This document shows positions 1 through 6,838 of a DNA stretch of 18,479 bases, in pieces. The notes under the pieces were generated by a model. It was not told the DNA's origin and searched no databases. It worked only from the letters and a program-made list of their open reading frames with translations. A program made the position numbers and the translations under genes. Source of the stretch: an uncultured Dorea sp. (GTDB lineage Bacteria > Bacillota > Clostridia > Lachnospirales > Lachnospiraceae); assembly GCA_948844705.1 (NCBI GenBank), contig CAQNVT010000164.1, positions 1-18,479 on the forward strand. Reading direction: 5' to 3'. The first letter of the stretch is position 1. Every line of letters starts with the position of its first letter.

Positions 1-41
1 CGAGATCTACACTCTTTCCCTACACGACGCTCTTCCGATCT
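1..41 (+). other. Illumina TruSeq universal adapter (contamination)
   Basis: The first 41 bases match, as I remember it, the 3' end of the Illumina TruSeq universal (P5) adapter, ending in CTCTTCCGATCT at base 41. Read on the minus strand, the adapter adds the residues DRKSVV and a stop to whatever reading frame runs into it, which is a known artefact signature at protein C-termini. It is not biological sequence and marks an untrimmed read at the contig end. Confidence 0.97.
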
Positions 42-1549
42 GCCGGAACGCCAATCTCGTGAATCATATTCGTCACATCCGTCTCCAGATCCTGTTCCTC
101 ATAGGAAGCACGCTTCTTCTCTATGGTTCCCGCCGCCTTAACAGGATTCAAAATCCGCTCTCCCCGATTCCTGATACTGCGGAGTCTTCCCATAAGCAGC
201 TCATTATTAAAAGGCTTCATCATATAATAATTAGCGCCTAAGGCAAAGGCATCCTCCGTTACATCCTCCTCGGATTTGCCGACCACATCCGGAACCTTTA
301 CCTGATCCTCTTCCTTATCCTCGGTGACCTTAGAACCGAAGCTCTTGAAGATACCTGCGCCTTTGCCGATGGCAAACACCGCAATAAACACAATAATCAC
401 GGCTACGACGATCATCAGGATCTTCATAACCTTATTCATCCGGGGGTTTACTTCCTCACTGTCCTTGCGACGGCTGCTTCTGCCGGAATCCCTGCCATAA
501 TCATCATAGTCATAATCATCGTCGTCATTATCATAATCATCATCGCCATAGCCGTCATCGCCGTAATCATCATCGTCATCATCATAATCATCGCCATAGC
601 CGTCATAGTCTCCGCCGTAGCTGTCGTCGTCATCATCCTCATCATCATAAGAGCTTCGGATATCATCCAGCTCATCATCCGTGATGATCACCGTATCCGC
701 ATTGCGAAGCGGAGGGATCACAACAAAATCCCCGTCAGGATCAACCAGCGAACGCTTTAAATCCTGTATGAGCGCCGACGTGCTGGCATATCTTCGCTCT
801 CCGTTCTTCTGCGTGCATTTCAGTATGATCTGCTCCAGACTGTAGGGGATATCCGGCACGTACTCCGACGGCGGCGTAATCTCCTCCTGCAGATGCTTGA
901 TCGCAACGGACACCGTAGAATCTCCGTCAAAGGGCACACGCCCCGTAACCATCTCAAACAAGGTGATACCAAGAGAATAAATATCACTCTTTTCATCACT
1001 GTAGCCGCCCCTTGCCTGCTCCGGAGAGGTATAGTGAACCGATCCCATCGCATTAGAGCTGATCGTATTGGAGGATACTGCCTTTGCAATACCAAAATCC
1101 GTAACCTTAACCTTCCCGTCTCTGGATATCATAATATTCTGAGGCTTGATATCACGATGAATAAGTCCCGCCTCATGGGCCGCGCCGATACCTGTGCACA
1201 TCTGGATCGCAATACTGATCACCTCTTTATGGGAGAGGCCGCCCTTTTTTTCTATATAGTCCTTTAACGTAATTCCTTCTACCAGCTCCATAACCATGTA
1301 ATATAAGCCGCGGTCCTCCCCGACATCATATACATTTACAATATTCGGATTCAGAAGCCCTGCCGCCGCCTGTGCCTCGGAACGGAACTTCCGCACAAAA
1401 TCCTCATCCTCCCGGTATTCTCTCTTTAAGATCTTAATCGCCACGTAGCGGTTCAGCATTGTATCTCTCCCCTTATACACATCCGCCATACCGCCGGCAC
1501 CGATCTTACTCAATACCTCATACCGATTTCCCAAAAAAATACTTACCAT
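20..1549 (-). CDS. prkC: PASTA-type Ser/Thr protein kinase PrkC, 3' end lost and replaced by chimeric sequence
   Basis: Membrane Ser/Thr kinase that senses muropeptides or lipid II through extracellular PASTA repeats and phosphorylates cytoplasmic targets. Seen: glycine loop GAGGMADV (residues 17-24), VAIK lysine K39, HRDIKPQN with catalytic D133, DFG at 151-153, and a kinase domain ending near 275. A strikingly Asp/Tyr/Gly-rich linker (about 286-353) leads to one TM helix (about 370-395) and the start of a first PASTA repeat (VPDVVGKSEED, about 418-428). Family members continue with two or more further PASTA repeats. Here the frame switches to Spo0A residues (about 429-503) and then adapter-encoded DRKSVV, so only about 266-1549 is genuine prkC. 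The ATG at 1549 follows a GAGGTGA ribosome site and overlaps the end of prpC by 7 bases. The usual partner pair prpC-prkC is intact in order. The gene commonly found next in Firmicutes, rsgA, is absent because of the join. Confidence 0.93.
   Translation of the reverse strand: MVSIFLGNRYEVLSKIGAGGMADVYKGRDTMLNRYVAIKILKREYREDEDFVRKFRSEAQAAAGLLNPNIVNVYDVGEDRGLYYMVMELVEGITLKDYIEKKGGLSHKEVISIAIQMCTGIGAAHEAGLIHRDIKPQNIMISRDGKVKVTDFGIAKAVSSNTISSNAMGSVHYTSPEQARGGYSDEKSDIYSLGITLFEMVTGRVPFDGDSTVSVAIKHLQEEITPPSEYVPDIPYSLEQIILKCTQKNGERRYASTSALIQDLKRSLVDPDGDFVVIPPLRNADTVIITDDELDDIRSSYDDEDDDDDSYGGDYDGYGDDYDDDDDDYGDDGYGDDDYDNDDDDYDYDDYGRDSGRSSRRKDSEEVNPRMNKVMKILMIVVAVIIVFIAVFAIGKGAGIFKSFGSKVTEDKEEDQVKVPDVVGKSEEDVTEDAFALGANYYMMKPFNNELLMGRLRSIRNRGERILNPVKAAGTIEKKRASYEEQDLETDVTNMIHEIGVPADRKSVV
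42..265 (-). pseudogene. spo0A: Fragment of spo0A (end of receiver domain, linker, start of DNA-binding domain)
   Basis: This stretch, in frame with the kinase ORF, encodes a piece of the sporulation master regulator Spo0A. It contains the end of a response-regulator receiver domain, with a LGANYYMMKPF segment carrying the conserved lysine of the phosphorylation site. A variable linker follows, then DVTNMIHEIGVPA, which I recognise as the start of the Spo0A C-terminal domain (normally continuing HIKGYQYLR). The aspartate-bearing first half and the DNA-contacting region are missing. On the right it joins prkC at about 255-275, where GGAGGATG occurs twice. On the left it ends exactly at the adapter. 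It is a displaced fragment, not a functional domain. The family assignment comes from remembered motifs, not from an alignment. Confidence 0.85.
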
Positions 1550-2286
1550 GTACTCACCTCGTCTGCAAGTGGCTCTGCCATAACAACCCCTATGTTATCT
1601 CTCCCGCCATTACTATTTGCCTTTTCTATTAACATTAATACCGCTTCTACAATATCTCTTGCACTTTTTACAATGTCAAACATGTCTTCATCTTCAACCA
1701 TATTGCTCAGGCCGTCCGTGCACATCAGGATCAGATCTCCCTTATGAAGCTTATATTCGTAAATATCCGCCTCCACGTTTTCCTTTACCCCCATGGCCCT
1801 CGTAATGATATTCTTGTCAGGATGATGCTTGGCCTCCTCCGCCTTAATGCCGCCAAGCCTTACCATCTCCTCCACAAGGGAATGGTCCTTGGATATCTGG
1901 CGTATCTTATCATTAATCAGATACAGCCGGCTGTCCCCTACATTGGAAAAATACAGCGTATTCCCGATCACGGTAGCGGCAACCAGCGTCGTGCCCATCC
2001 CTTCAAGCTTAACATCCGTCTCGGCAACCTGAATCAGCTTGTTATTTGCCGTTGCAACAACATTCCGCAGGATCTCCTCCGGTTTTTTAAGAGAGGTCTT
2101 CTCAAGCTCCTCTCTCAGCACCTTCACCGTATACTTGGAAGCAAAATCCCCGGCCTTATGGCCTCCCATTCCGTCAGCAACCACAAGAAGATTGGGAAAC
2201 GGCCCAATCGCTTTATCTGTCACATATACGTAATCTTGATTCACTTCCCGCTTGCGTCCCACGTCAGTCATTGCATATAATTTCAT
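1543..2286 (-). CDS. prpC: PP2C-family Ser/Thr protein phosphatase PrpC (Stp)
   Basis: Metal-dependent PP2C phosphatase that removes phosphates placed by PrkC, the next gene downstream. The chosen 247-residue start (MKLYAMTDVGRKR) follows AGGGAGA at a good distance; a longer reading from 2313 has no such site. Visible PP2C motifs in order: DVGRKREVNQD near the N-terminus, VVADGMGGHKAGD, GMGTTLV, NVGDSRLYL, DHSLVEEMV, CTDGLSNMV and GGRDNIGVV near the C-terminus. These supply the acidic metal ligands expected of an active enzyme. Its start overlaps the end of rlmN by 23 bases and its end overlaps the prkC start, indicating translational coupling. Length is normal for the family. Confidence 0.96.
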   Translation of the reverse strand: MKLYAMTDVGRKREVNQDYVYVTDKAIGPFPNLLVVADGMGGHKAGDFASKYTVKVLREELEKTSLKKPEEILRNVVATANNKLIQVAETDVKLEGMGTTLVAATVIGNTLYFSNVGDSRLYLINDKIRQISKDHSLVEEMVRLGGIKAEEAKHHPDKNIITRAMGVKENVEADIYEYKLHKGDLILMCTDGLSNMVEDEDMFDIVKSARDIVEAVLMLIEKANSNGGRDNIGVVMAEPLADEVSTW

Positions 2287-3334
2287 CGCCAGTCTCCCTC
2301 TTACGGACAGCATAGCGTCTTCTGAGCTGTCCGCAGGCTCCGTCTATATCCGAGCCTCTTTCCCTTCTTATAGTAACATTTATTCCGTTTTTTTCAAGTT
2401 TATTTTCAAATTCATATACTTTTTTACTGTCCGGCCTTTTAAGTCCCCGCTCCTTTACCGGATTTACCGGTATCAGGTTCAGATGGCAGTTCCGGTTTTT
2501 CAGGAGTCCCGACAGCTCCTCCGCATCGGCATCCGTATCATTGACATCCGCCACAAGGCTGTACTCAAAGGTCATACGCCGTCCGGTCTTTCCGAAATAA
2601 TAATCACACGCCTCCATGACCTCGCCGAGCTCATACCTGTTGGCTACCGGCATAAGCCTTTTACGTTTTTCCTGAGTGGAACCGTGAAGCGAAAGGGCAA
2701 GCGTGATCTGAAGCCCTTCCTGTGCAAGCCTTCTCATGGCAGGCACGATCCCGCAGGTAGACGCCGTGATATTCCTCTGGCTGATATGAAGCCCATGCTC
2801 ATCACTTAGCATGCGTACAAATTTTACAAAATTATCATAGTTGTCAAGAGGCTCTCCGGTTCCCATGACAACCACATTAGACACCCGCTCTCCCGTAATC
2901 TTCTGAATCTGGTAAATCTGCCTTAACATCTCCGACGGAGCAAGGTTTCTCTCCAGACCGTCAATCGTAGATGCGCAGAACTTACAGCCCATGCGGCAGC
3001 CTGCCTGGGAGGATACACATACCGAATTGCCGTACCGGTAACGCATCAGGACACTCTCGATCCGGTTGCCGTCAGAAAGCTCAAATAAAAACTTCTCCGT
3101 AGGATCCGTTTTGGAAATCTGCCTTGCGACCGTCTCCATCCGGGCAATCTCATAAGCTCCGGACAAACGCTCCCGCAGCTTCTTCGGCAGGTTCGTCATC
3201 TCCTCAAAGCTGTCCGCGCCTTTTTCATGAAGCCAGGCATAGATCTGCCTGCCCCGGTATGCCTTCTCACCGAGGCTCTCTAATTCCCGAATCAGCTCCT
3301 CATAATTATACGAAACTATATCTTTCCCGTTCAT
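2264..3334 (-). CDS. rlmN: Dual-specificity 23S rRNA A2503 / tRNA A37 C2-methyltransferase RlmN
   Basis: Radical-SAM enzyme that methylates C2 of A2503 in 23S rRNA, and A37 of some tRNAs. The 356-residue reading starts at MNGKDIVSYNYEEL, preceded by AGAAGGAGAGACC; an upstream in-frame start at 3376 lacks a better site and lies inside rsmB. Key signatures: the 4Fe-4S motif CRMGCKFC (Cys113, Cys117, Cys120), a CVSSQAG segment just before it, GTGEPLDNYDN (SAM binding), and a C-terminal GACGQLR with the second catalytic cysteine. The ATG overlaps the rsmB stop (ATGA), so the two rRNA methylases are coupled. Cfr is related, but the neighbourhood (fmt-rsmB-rlmN-prpC) is the standard chromosomal RlmN context. 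Confidence 0.96.
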   Translation of the reverse strand: MNGKDIVSYNYEELIRELESLGEKAYRGRQIYAWLHEKGADSFEEMTNLPKKLRERLSGAYEIARMETVARQISKTDPTEKFLFELSDGNRIESVLMRYRYGNSVCVSSQAGCRMGCKFCASTIDGLERNLAPSEMLRQIYQIQKITGERVSNVVVMGTGEPLDNYDNFVKFVRMLSDEHGLHISQRNITASTCGIVPAMRRLAQEGLQITLALSLHGSTQEKRKRLMPVANRYELGEVMEACDYYFGKTGRRMTFEYSLVADVNDTDADAEELSGLLKNRNCHLNLIPVNPVKERGLKRPDSKKVYEFENKLEKNGINVTIRRERGSDIDGACGQLRRRYAVRKRETGDEIICND

Positions 3335-4632
3335 GGTCTCTCCTTCTGAAACAGCGCAAGATAGAATCCGTCGCACTTTTCTTTTCCCGGAAGAAGCTGT
3401 CTTTCCCGGACAAGCTTAAATTCCGGATATTCCTTCGCAAACCATGAAACATTCTCCTCATTTTCTGCCCTGTGGATCGTACAGGTGCTGTATATAAGCC
3501 TGCCGCCCGGCTTCACATATTGATTTACCACAGACAGGATCCTCCTCTGAAGGCTTACAAGCTCTTTTTGCTGTTCCCCGGTCATCCGATACTTAAGATC
3601 CGGCTTCTTTCCGAGAACTCCAAGCCCCGAGCAGGGAAGATCGGCGATCACGATGTCCGCCTTCCCGAAGGACGCTTCGTCGGCCTCAAGCGCATCCTGC
3701 ACCGCCGCTTCGATATTTAAAAGCCCGCTTTTTTCTATATTTTCTTCTATCAGTCCCGCCTTACGCTCTGTAAGATCCCTGGCCTCCACATGCCCGGTTC
3801 CCTTCAAAAGCTCTGCAAGATGCAGCGCCTTGCCTCCCGGAGCCGCGCAGACATCGATCACATACTCTCCTCCCGTGATACCGGCCCACTCGGCCACAAG
3901 CATGGAGCTTAGATCCTGGACATAGAAATATCCCTTACGGAAGCTTTCAAGTCTCCCCAAATAATCATAGCCTGCTATGTAAAATGCATAGGGAAACCGA
4001 GGTATATCCGTCACGGCAACACCTTCGCGGATAAGCATTTCCTTCAGGCTCTCCGGCGTGATCTTCTCCGTATTGCACCGGATGGAGACCGGTTTTTCCT
4101 TAAGAAATTCTTCCCCCATAAGAAGCACGGTCTCCTCATCATATTCTGAAAGCCACTGTTTTACAATCCATTCGGGCAGGGAATATTTTACCGAAATATA
4201 AGCACATATATCAGATCTGTCCGGAAAGGAAATCTTGTCCGTGTTTCGGCTGATATTTCTCAGCACTCCATTCACAAAGCCCTTAAGAGATGCGAAGCCC
4301 TTCTTTCCCGCAAGCTTTACCGCCTCGTTACATACTGCCGCATCCGGCACGCTGTCCATATACCTCATCTGATACACCGAGCTTCTTAAGATCGTCCGTA
4401 TCACCGGCTTCATCTTTTTCACCTTTACACTGGAAAACTGATCGATAATGTAATCAAGCTCTATCATGCGTTCAAGCGTGCCATTCACAACTCTTGAAAT
4501 GAACGCACGCTCCTTCTTTTCCAGATATTGATATTTATCAAGTACATTTTTTAAAGCAATATGGCTATACTCCCCGTCTCTCGTAATAAGAAGCAGAGTC
4601 TCCAGTACAATCTCCCGCCCTGTTATCGTCAT
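3331..4632 (-). CDS. rsmB: 16S rRNA m5C967 methyltransferase RsmB
   Basis: SAM-dependent cytosine-5 methyltransferase acting on 16S rRNA C967. The 433-residue protein has an N-terminal NusB-like helical RNA-binding region (about 1-135, with ERAFISRVVNGTLE), then a Rossmann methyltransferase domain. Motifs: DVCAAPGGKALHLAE (SAM binding), DLPCSGLGVLGKKPD with Cys334, and IYSTCTIHRAENE with Cys384, the pair of cysteines used in catalysis and product release. Length is typical of RsmB (Sun/Fmu). It starts 4 bases after the Zn-peptidase stop and ends in an ATGA overlap with rlmN, in the conserved fmt-Zn peptidase-rsmB-rlmN order of Clostridia. Confidence 0.95.
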   Translation of the reverse strand: MTITGREIVLETLLLITRDGEYSHIALKNVLDKYQYLEKKERAFISRVVNGTLERMIELDYIIDQFSSVKVKKMKPVIRTILRSSVYQMRYMDSVPDAAVCNEAVKLAGKKGFASLKGFVNGVLRNISRNTDKISFPDRSDICAYISVKYSLPEWIVKQWLSEYDEETVLLMGEEFLKEKPVSIRCNTEKITPESLKEMLIREGVAVTDIPRFPYAFYIAGYDYLGRLESFRKGYFYVQDLSSMLVAEWAGITGGEYVIDVCAAPGGKALHLAELLKGTGHVEARDLTERKAGLIEENIEKSGLLNIEAAVQDALEADEASFGKADIVIADLPCSGLGVLGKKPDLKYRMTGEQQKELVSLQRRILSVVNQYVKPGGRLIYSTCTIHRAENEENVSWFAKEYPEFKLVRERQLLPGKEKCDGFYLALFQKERP

Positions 4633-4636
4633 TTTT

Positions 4637-5344
4637 CTAATCGTCCCCTCTTCTGCCGCCTGTAAGGATCAGAATACGTAATAGCTGCAGGATCGCAGAC
4701 GCCGCTCCTGCCACATAGGTAAGCGCCGCCGCCGTCAGCACTTTTCTTGTAGCGCCGACCTCCTCCGGATACAGCATTCCGGATTCTCCCAATATCCTGA
4801 TTGCACGTCCGGAGGCATTAAACTCCACCGGAAGCGTTATGATCTGAAAAAGCACCGCAAGCGAAAATGCCAGGATTCCCAGATTAATAAGAAAGCCGGC
4901 AGAGCTTGAATTTATGAACATGCCCATCACAATAAGCGGCCATGCGATCGTGCTGCCGAAATTCGCCACCGGAACAAGGGCTCCCCTGATCTGAAGCGGA
5001 AGATAGCCTACCTGATGCTGAATTGCATGTCCGCACTCATGAGCCGCCACACCAAGCGCGGCCACCGAAGTCCTTCCATAAGTCGCATCCGAAAGCCTCA
5101 GTACCTTGCTCCTCGGATCATAATGATCCGTGAGCTCTCCCGACACATGCTCCACCCGCACGTCATAGATACCGGCTCTGTGAAGGATCTGCTCCGCCGC
5201 CTCCCTCCCGGTTATGCCGGAATGATTGCGGACTCCGGAATATCTGTGAAAGGTTGACTTCATCTTTGAAGATGCCAGCAGGCATATAACAACACCGATC
5301 AGAACCAGAATATATGTTGAATCAAAATACATCGGATAATACAT
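4637..5344 (-). CDS. Membrane zinc metallopeptidase (Zn_peptidase_2 / PF04298 type)
   Basis: Integral-membrane metallopeptidase of 235 residues; substrates of this family are not well defined. The HExxH zinc site is seen as HECGH (His102, Glu103, His106), followed by the family's AIQHQ. Hydrophobic segments lie at about 10-25, 120-142, 148-172 and 205-226, so the zinc site sits just before a membrane hairpin. A strong ribosome site (GGAGGGG) precedes the ATG. It lies between fmt and rsmB, a position this family commonly occupies in Clostridia, and may have an additional promoter of its own in the 72-base gap upstream. I know of no settled gene symbol for it. Confidence 0.9.
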   Translation of the reverse strand: MYYPMYFDSTYILVLIGVVICLLASSKMKSTFHRYSGVRNHSGITGREAAEQILHRAGIYDVRVEHVSGELTDHYDPRSKVLRLSDATYGRTSVAALGVAAHECGHAIQHQVGYLPLQIRGALVPVANFGSTIAWPLIVMGMFINSSSAGFLINLGILAFSLAVLFQIITLPVEFNASGRAIRILGESGMLYPEEVGATRKVLTAAALTYVAGAASAILQLLRILILTGGRRGDD

Positions 5345-5372
5345 TTTATCCCCTCCTTACATCATAATGAAC

Positions 5373-5404
5373 ATTATATATGAAACCCGGAGAAAATACT
5401 TCAA
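5373..5404 (-). promoter_or_regulatory. Candidate internal sigma-A promoter before the Zn-peptidase gene
   Basis: In the only sizeable gap of the operon, the minus strand reads TTGAAG (5404-5399). It is followed by TATATA after 18 bases, or by TATAAT (5378-5373) after 20. The spacing is imperfect for the better -10 box. It could give extra expression of the Zn-peptidase, rsmB, rlmN, prpC and prkC. No hairpin terminator is visible in the gap, so read-through from fmt is likely. Confidence 0.4.
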
Positions 5405-5416
5405 TTTCATATTTAT

Positions 5417-6349
5417 TTAACATTTTTTAAGAATTTCACCGGTTTTCATACTATACCCGCGAAGAAATGCTTCCGCATCCATCCGTTTCTTTCCCGGAAT
5501 CTGCAGCTCAGTCACCTTAAGAAGCCCCTCTCCGGTCTGTACGGTAAATCCGTCCATTTCCACCTTAACGATCGTCCCCGGCGCCGCGTCCGTACTGCCT
5601 TCCTTCACCTCTGCCTGCCAGAGCTTCATTACCTTTTCCTTCCATTTGGTATAAGCGCTCGGCCAGGGGTTTAAGCCCCGGATCAGACATTCTATAGATG
5701 CCGCAGACATACTCCAGTCAATGTCTCCCATGCTCTTATCCAGCATACGGGCATAAGCAGTAGGACTCTCCCCCTGCTTCACCGGGGTAAGCTCTCCTTT
5801 TTCCAGCATGGCAAGTGTCTTAATGCAAAGTCCTGCCCCGCATACGGCAATCTTGTCATGAAGGCTTCCGCCGGTCTCCTTCCCGTCAAGAACGATCTCC
5901 TCCTTAAGAAGGATATCCCCGGTATCCAGCCCTTCGTCCATCTGCATGGTCGTAACACCGGACACCCTCTCACCGTTAATGACCGCCCACTGAATGGGCG
6001 CGGCGCCCCGGTATTTCGGAAGAAGCGAGGCGTGGATATTAATACATCCGTAAGGCGTCATCGTAAGGATCTCCTTTGGCAGAATCTGCCCGAAGGCAAT
6101 CACTACCATAACGTCCGCAGGATATTTTCTCAGCTCCTCTATACATTCCGGATTGCGTATCCGCTGCGGCTGGTACACGGGGATGTCCGCCAGAAGCGCC
6201 GCCTCCTTTACCGGGGAAAACTGACATTTCCCTCCCCTGCCCTTCGGTCTGTCCGGCTGGGTCACGGCAAGCACGACCTCATGCTCCTTTACAAGCGCCT
6301 CAAAGGTTCTCACCGCAATATCCGGCGTACCCATAAATATAACTCTCAT
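5417..6349 (-). CDS. fmt: Methionyl-tRNA formyltransferase Fmt
   Basis: Transfers a formyl group from 10-formyl-tetrahydrofolate to Met-tRNAfMet for translation initiation. The 310-residue protein has the expected two parts. The N-terminal catalytic domain carries MGTPD at the start, NIHASLLPKYRGAAPI (Asn104, His106) and GLDTGD (Asp142); the Asn-His-Asp spacing matches the known catalytic triad. The C-terminal OB-fold tRNA-binding domain starts at about 205 (NPWPSAYTKW). It starts 3 bases after the def stop, with its ribosome site inside the end of def. The def-fmt pairing is standard, since deformylation reverses what formylation puts on. Confidence 0.97.
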   Translation of the reverse strand: MRVIFMGTPDIAVRTFEALVKEHEVVLAVTQPDRPKGRGGKCQFSPVKEAALLADIPVYQPQRIRNPECIEELRKYPADVMVVIAFGQILPKEILTMTPYGCINIHASLLPKYRGAAPIQWAVINGERVSGVTTMQMDEGLDTGDILLKEEIVLDGKETGGSLHDKIAVCGAGLCIKTLAMLEKGELTPVKQGESPTAYARMLDKSMGDIDWSMSAASIECLIRGLNPWPSAYTKWKEKVMKLWQAEVKEGSTDAAPGTIVKVEMDGFTVQTGEGLLKVTELQIPGKKRMDAEAFLRGYSMKTGEILKKC

Positions 6350-6352
6350 CTG

Positions 6353-6823
6353 CTATTCCTCCTCCGGCTCCACGTCATGAAGCCCTCCTTCTACCAGATC
6401 CACATACATCTTTCCTTCCAAATGGTCGATCTCATGACAGCATGCACGGGCAAGAAGCTCCTCAGCCTCTAGTTCAAACTCTTCCATATTTTCGTCAAAG
6501 GCACGTACCTTTACGTAATTAGGCCTTGTCACCACACCGGCCTTTCCCGGCACGCTCAGGCACCCCTCCTCGCCGCTCTGCTCTCCGGATGCCTCAAGGA
6601 TCTCAGGATTAACCATCACGATCGGTCCGTCTCCTATATCGATCGTCACAACCTTCTTAAGTACTCCGACCTGGGGCGCGGCAAGCCCTACTCCACCTGC
6701 CTCATACATAGTATCCAGCATATCTCCGATAAGAATTCTGGTCCGAAGCGTCATCTTCGGCACCTCCTTGCAGCTCTTTGTAAGTACCTCTTCTCCTAAT
6801 TCCCGAATCTTCCTTATTGCCAT
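6353..6823 (-). CDS. def: Peptide deformylase Def
   Basis: Metal-dependent enzyme that removes the formyl group from nascent protein N-termini. All three family motifs are present in 156 residues: GVGLAAPQVG (44-53), EGCLSVPG with metal ligand Cys88, and HEIDH (His130, Glu131, His134). The arrangement suits the bacterial type 1 form. AAGGAG lies upstream of the ATG, and the gene sits 15 bases after priA and 3 bases before fmt, so it is co-transcribed with both. The short acidic tail (EPEEE) is not needed for activity in the family. Confidence 0.97.
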   Translation of the reverse strand: MAIRKIRELGEEVLTKSCKEVPKMTLRTRILIGDMLDTMYEAGGVGLAAPQVGVLKKVVTIDIGDGPIVMVNPEILEASGEQSGEEGCLSVPGKAGVVTRPNYVKVRAFDENMEEFELEAEELLARACCHEIDHLEGKMYVDLVEGGLHDVEPEEE

Positions 6824-6838
6824 AATCTCTCTTTCTCC

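Noticed and set aside
478..660. CRISPR-like or satellite array because of many short GAT/CAT repeats.
   Set aside because: There are no repeat-spacer units; the repetition encodes the Asp/Tyr/Gly linker of the kinase.
20..1549. A new receptor kinase with a built-in Spo0A response-regulator domain.
   Set aside because: The Spo0A part is partial, lacks the phospho-acceptor region, joins inside a PASTA repeat at a repeated short word and ends in adapter sequence; a chimera explains all of this.
5345..5416. Transcription terminator between fmt and the Zn-peptidase gene.
   Set aside because: The gap is AT-rich but I see no stable hairpin followed by a T-run on the minus strand.
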